This document shows, in pieces, positions 62,890 to 64,000 of a stretch of DNA of 64,000 nucleotides (within the stretch, counting starts at the first letter, position 1; the number at the start of each line of letters is the position of its first letter). The DNA is taken from assembly GCF_017873815.1 (NCBI RefSeq), contig NZ_JAGGKQ010000003.1:149631-213630 (forward strand). The letters run 5' to 3'. A model generated the notes under the pieces. It saw nothing but the letters and a program-made list of their open reading frames with translations. It was not told the origin of the DNA and made no database searches. The position numbers and the translations under genes were made by a program. This DNA is from Halorubrum alkaliphilum. Lineage in GTDB: Archaea; Halobacteriota; Halobacteria; Halobacteriales; Haloferacaceae.

Positions 62890-63126
62890 ATGTGGGCTCC
62901 CCGTGACTTCTCCTACCGAAAGTTCGCTCGAAAGTACGAACAGGACGGGGCCGGAGACGTGCTCCGTTCCTCGGCCGAGTTCGCGACGCGAAAGCTCCTC
63001 GCACCGCCGGTCCTTCACCGTCTCATTGACTCGGGTCACGTACGAACGATCGATCGTGACGAGCTACTCGCGCTTTCGGATCGGTGTACGTGTTTAGCCC
63101 GGGCTGATTTCGTCACTGTCTCGTAG
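62890..63126 (+). pseudogene. 5' remnant of a glycosylation-island gene, cut by an insertion sequence
   Basis: 78 codons from ATG 62890 (MWAPRDFSYRKFARKYEQDG). The first ~50 residues look like the regular start of a larger protein (VLRSSAEFATRKLLAPPVLH). After about residue 50 the composition changes (HVRTIDRDELLALSDRCTCL) and the frame stops at 63126, close to where the IS66-type DNA begins. The missing 3' part would lie beyond the element, outside this window. The family cannot be decided; a genuine short protein is possible but less likely. Confidence 0.4.
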
Positions 63127-63154
63127 ATAGAGACACGCGGGGGACACATGGTCC

Positions 63155-63228
63155 GTCAGCAGGAATCGGGAATGCCTTCTCAGGGATGGTCTCCGAGCAG
63201 CGGAGACCATCCCGTTGGCCCTGCTGTC
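63155..63228 (+). other. Structured leader of the IS66-type transposase gene
   Basis: A perfect 13-bp hairpin GGGATGGTCTCCG/CGGAGACCATCCC with a 5-6-nt loop lies at about 63183-63214. It is enclosed by CAGCAGG/CCTGCTG arms (about 63159 and 63220). The structure sits just upstream of the start codon at 63249 and could limit translation or transcription of the transposase. Confidence 0.6.
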
Positions 63229-63248
63229 GCCGTTCCGAGGTGGGATCG

Positions 63249-64000
63249 ATGAGCTGGGACGATCTCACCAAGGATGAACTTCTCTCGCGGTTTCTCCAGA
63301 TGGAGGAGCGAATCAACGAGTTGGAAGAAAAGCTCAACCAGAAAAATGAGCGGATCGAGGAACAGAACGAACGAATAGAGCAGCAGCAAGAGCGGATCGA
63401 AGAACTCGAAACACGCCTCCGAAAGTACGAAAATCCACACACTCCACCCAGCAAGCGACGGTCGGGGACCGACGAGTCCCCGACCTCGCAGGATGACGAA
63501 GATGACGATGTCCGAACTGACGGCGGCACTCCCGGTCGGAAGGACGGTCACGATCCGGAGTGGCGTTCTACAGCTGATCCCGACGAAGAAATCGAAGTCA
63601 CCTGTGACTGTTGTCCTGAGTGTGGCGACCACTTCGACGAGTCGGTGGGCGTCAGCCCCCGACTCGTCGAGGAGATCCCTGATCCGCAGCCCCCAGAAAT
63701 CACCCGGTACAACCGCCACTACTACCAGTGCGATTCCTGTGGAACAGAGACAGTTGCGGCTCACCCCGACTGCCCCGATGAGGGGCAGTTCGGGGTGAAC
63801 GTCATCGCTCAATCAGCTCTGTCACGGTACGATCACCGCCTTCCCTACCGGAAGATCGCTGACCGCTTCGAGCAGCTGCATGGACTCAAACTCTCGGGTG
63901 CATCTGCGTGGCACGCGACCGAGCGCGCTGCGCGCGCCGGTCGCTGTGAGTACGAGCAGATCCGTCAAGAGATCCGAGATGCCGACGTGGTTCATATCGA
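63249..64000 (+). CDS. IS66-family transposase (partial)
   Basis: At least 250 codons from ATG 63249 (MSWDDLTKDELLSRFLQMEE), still open at the window end. A coiled coil (residues about 15-60, EERINELEEKLNQKNERIEE) is followed by HTPPSKRRSGTDESP. A zinc-binding block (CDCCPECGDHF ... YYQCDSCGTETV) and the start of the DDE domain (VNVIAQSALSRYDHRLPYRK) come next. This order is the IS66 (ISH10-like) plan. The catalytic Asp residues would lie beyond the edge. Confidence 0.92.
   Translation, partial: MSWDDLTKDELLSRFLQMEERINELEEKLNQKNERIEEQNERIEQQQERIEELETRLRKYENPHTPPSKRRSGTDESPTSQDDEDDDVRTDGGTPGRKDGHDPEWRSTADPDEEIEVTCDCCPECGDHFDESVGVSPRLVEEIPDPQPPEITRYNRHYYQCDSCGTETVAAHPDCPDEGQFGVNVIAQSALSRYDHRLPYRKIADRFEQLHGLKLSGASAWHATERAARAGRCEYEQIRQEIRDADVVHI

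Larger units (their letters stand above)
63127..64000 (+). mobile_element. IS66-family element (partial, runs off the right edge)
   Basis: The transposase reading frame identifies it. The left boundary lies somewhere near 63120-63150, but I cannot fix the terminal repeat without the other end. The segment is less GC-rich and uses codons unlike its neighbours. A strong hairpin occupies the leader of the transposase gene. Confidence 0.75.

Overview
The window is chromosomal DNA from a haloarchaeon (class Halobacteria, Halorubrum-like). The evidence is high GC with strong G/C bias at third codon positions, very acidic proteins, and many starts preceded about 25-35 nt upstream by a TTTTTA/TTTATA-type box with little or no leader. 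The gene set is archaeal: AglB, AglG and AglR for N-glycosylation, glycerol-1-phosphate dehydrogenase, an Orc1/Cdc6-like ATPase, SBDS, TFS, aCPSF1/FttA, EMC3-like DUF106 and an archaeal type IV pilin. I see no rRNA, no convincing tRNA and no CRISPR array.

Layout. 0-2.3 kb: the end of a phosphoglycolate phosphatase-like gene, an Orc1/Cdc6-like ATPase and two small membrane proteins. 2.4-11 kb: a glycerol catabolic divergon. A putative glycerol-linked membrane protein and glycerol kinase read leftward, glpA-glpB-glpC (glycerol-3-phosphate dehydrogenase) reads rightward, and a DICT sensor gene follows. 11-18 kb: a beta-propeller/UnbV protein, a zinc-finger protein, SBDS, GNAT, SDR and the termination nuclease aCPSF1. 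17.9-19.0 kb: a structured dispersed repeat (copy 1) split by a complete IS6-family insertion sequence with an 8-bp target duplication. 19-27 kb: methylglyoxal synthase, a gene interrupted by an in-frame TGA, TFS, AlaX, an M28 peptidase, DUF420, glycerol-1-phosphate dehydrogenase, LysE and a DtxR-type regulator. 27.5-31.6 kb: aglB followed 12 nt later by a DUF368 (PopT-like) polytopic protein. 31.8-44 kb: an MDR oxidoreductase, a DHH/OB protein with degenerate catalytic motifs, Yip1, a pilin, a Mot1-like transporter, a two-gene sugar module, PspA, ThiL and a second DHH protein with intact motifs. 44.2-44.7 kb: repeat copy 2, uninterrupted. 44.8-58.5 kb: DUF106, Adk, two small regulators/enzymes, a cytosolic PAS/GAF histidine kinase, a lipoprotein, a tungsten AOR, a multicopper oxidase, a phosphoesterase, an AN1-rhomboid protein, endonuclease V and an aldo/keto reductase. 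58.6-63.1 kb: an N-glycosylation segment (aglG, a pRiA4b-domain protein, aglR, a ParB-like protein and a short, apparently truncated ORF). It ends at an IS66-family element running off the window.

How the genes fit together. Glycerol, an abundant carbon source in hypersaline water, is phosphorylated by GlpK and oxidised to DHAP by GlpABC. DHAP can then go to glycerol-1-phosphate (EgsA, archaeal lipids) or methylglyoxal (MgsA); all of these are in this window. Protein N-glycosylation is represented by AglG (sugar transfer to dolichol), AglR (flipping) and AglB (transfer to protein). DUF368 directly after aglB is a good candidate for recycling the dolichyl-phosphate carrier.

The least explained item is the pair of 480-bp repeats (17.9 and 44.2 kb). 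They share terminal inverted repeats, TTTATAA boxes at identical offsets and one nearly invariant 50-nt block. Between these lie hairpins whose sequences differ while their pairing is kept. This points to a structured, mobile, non-coding element.
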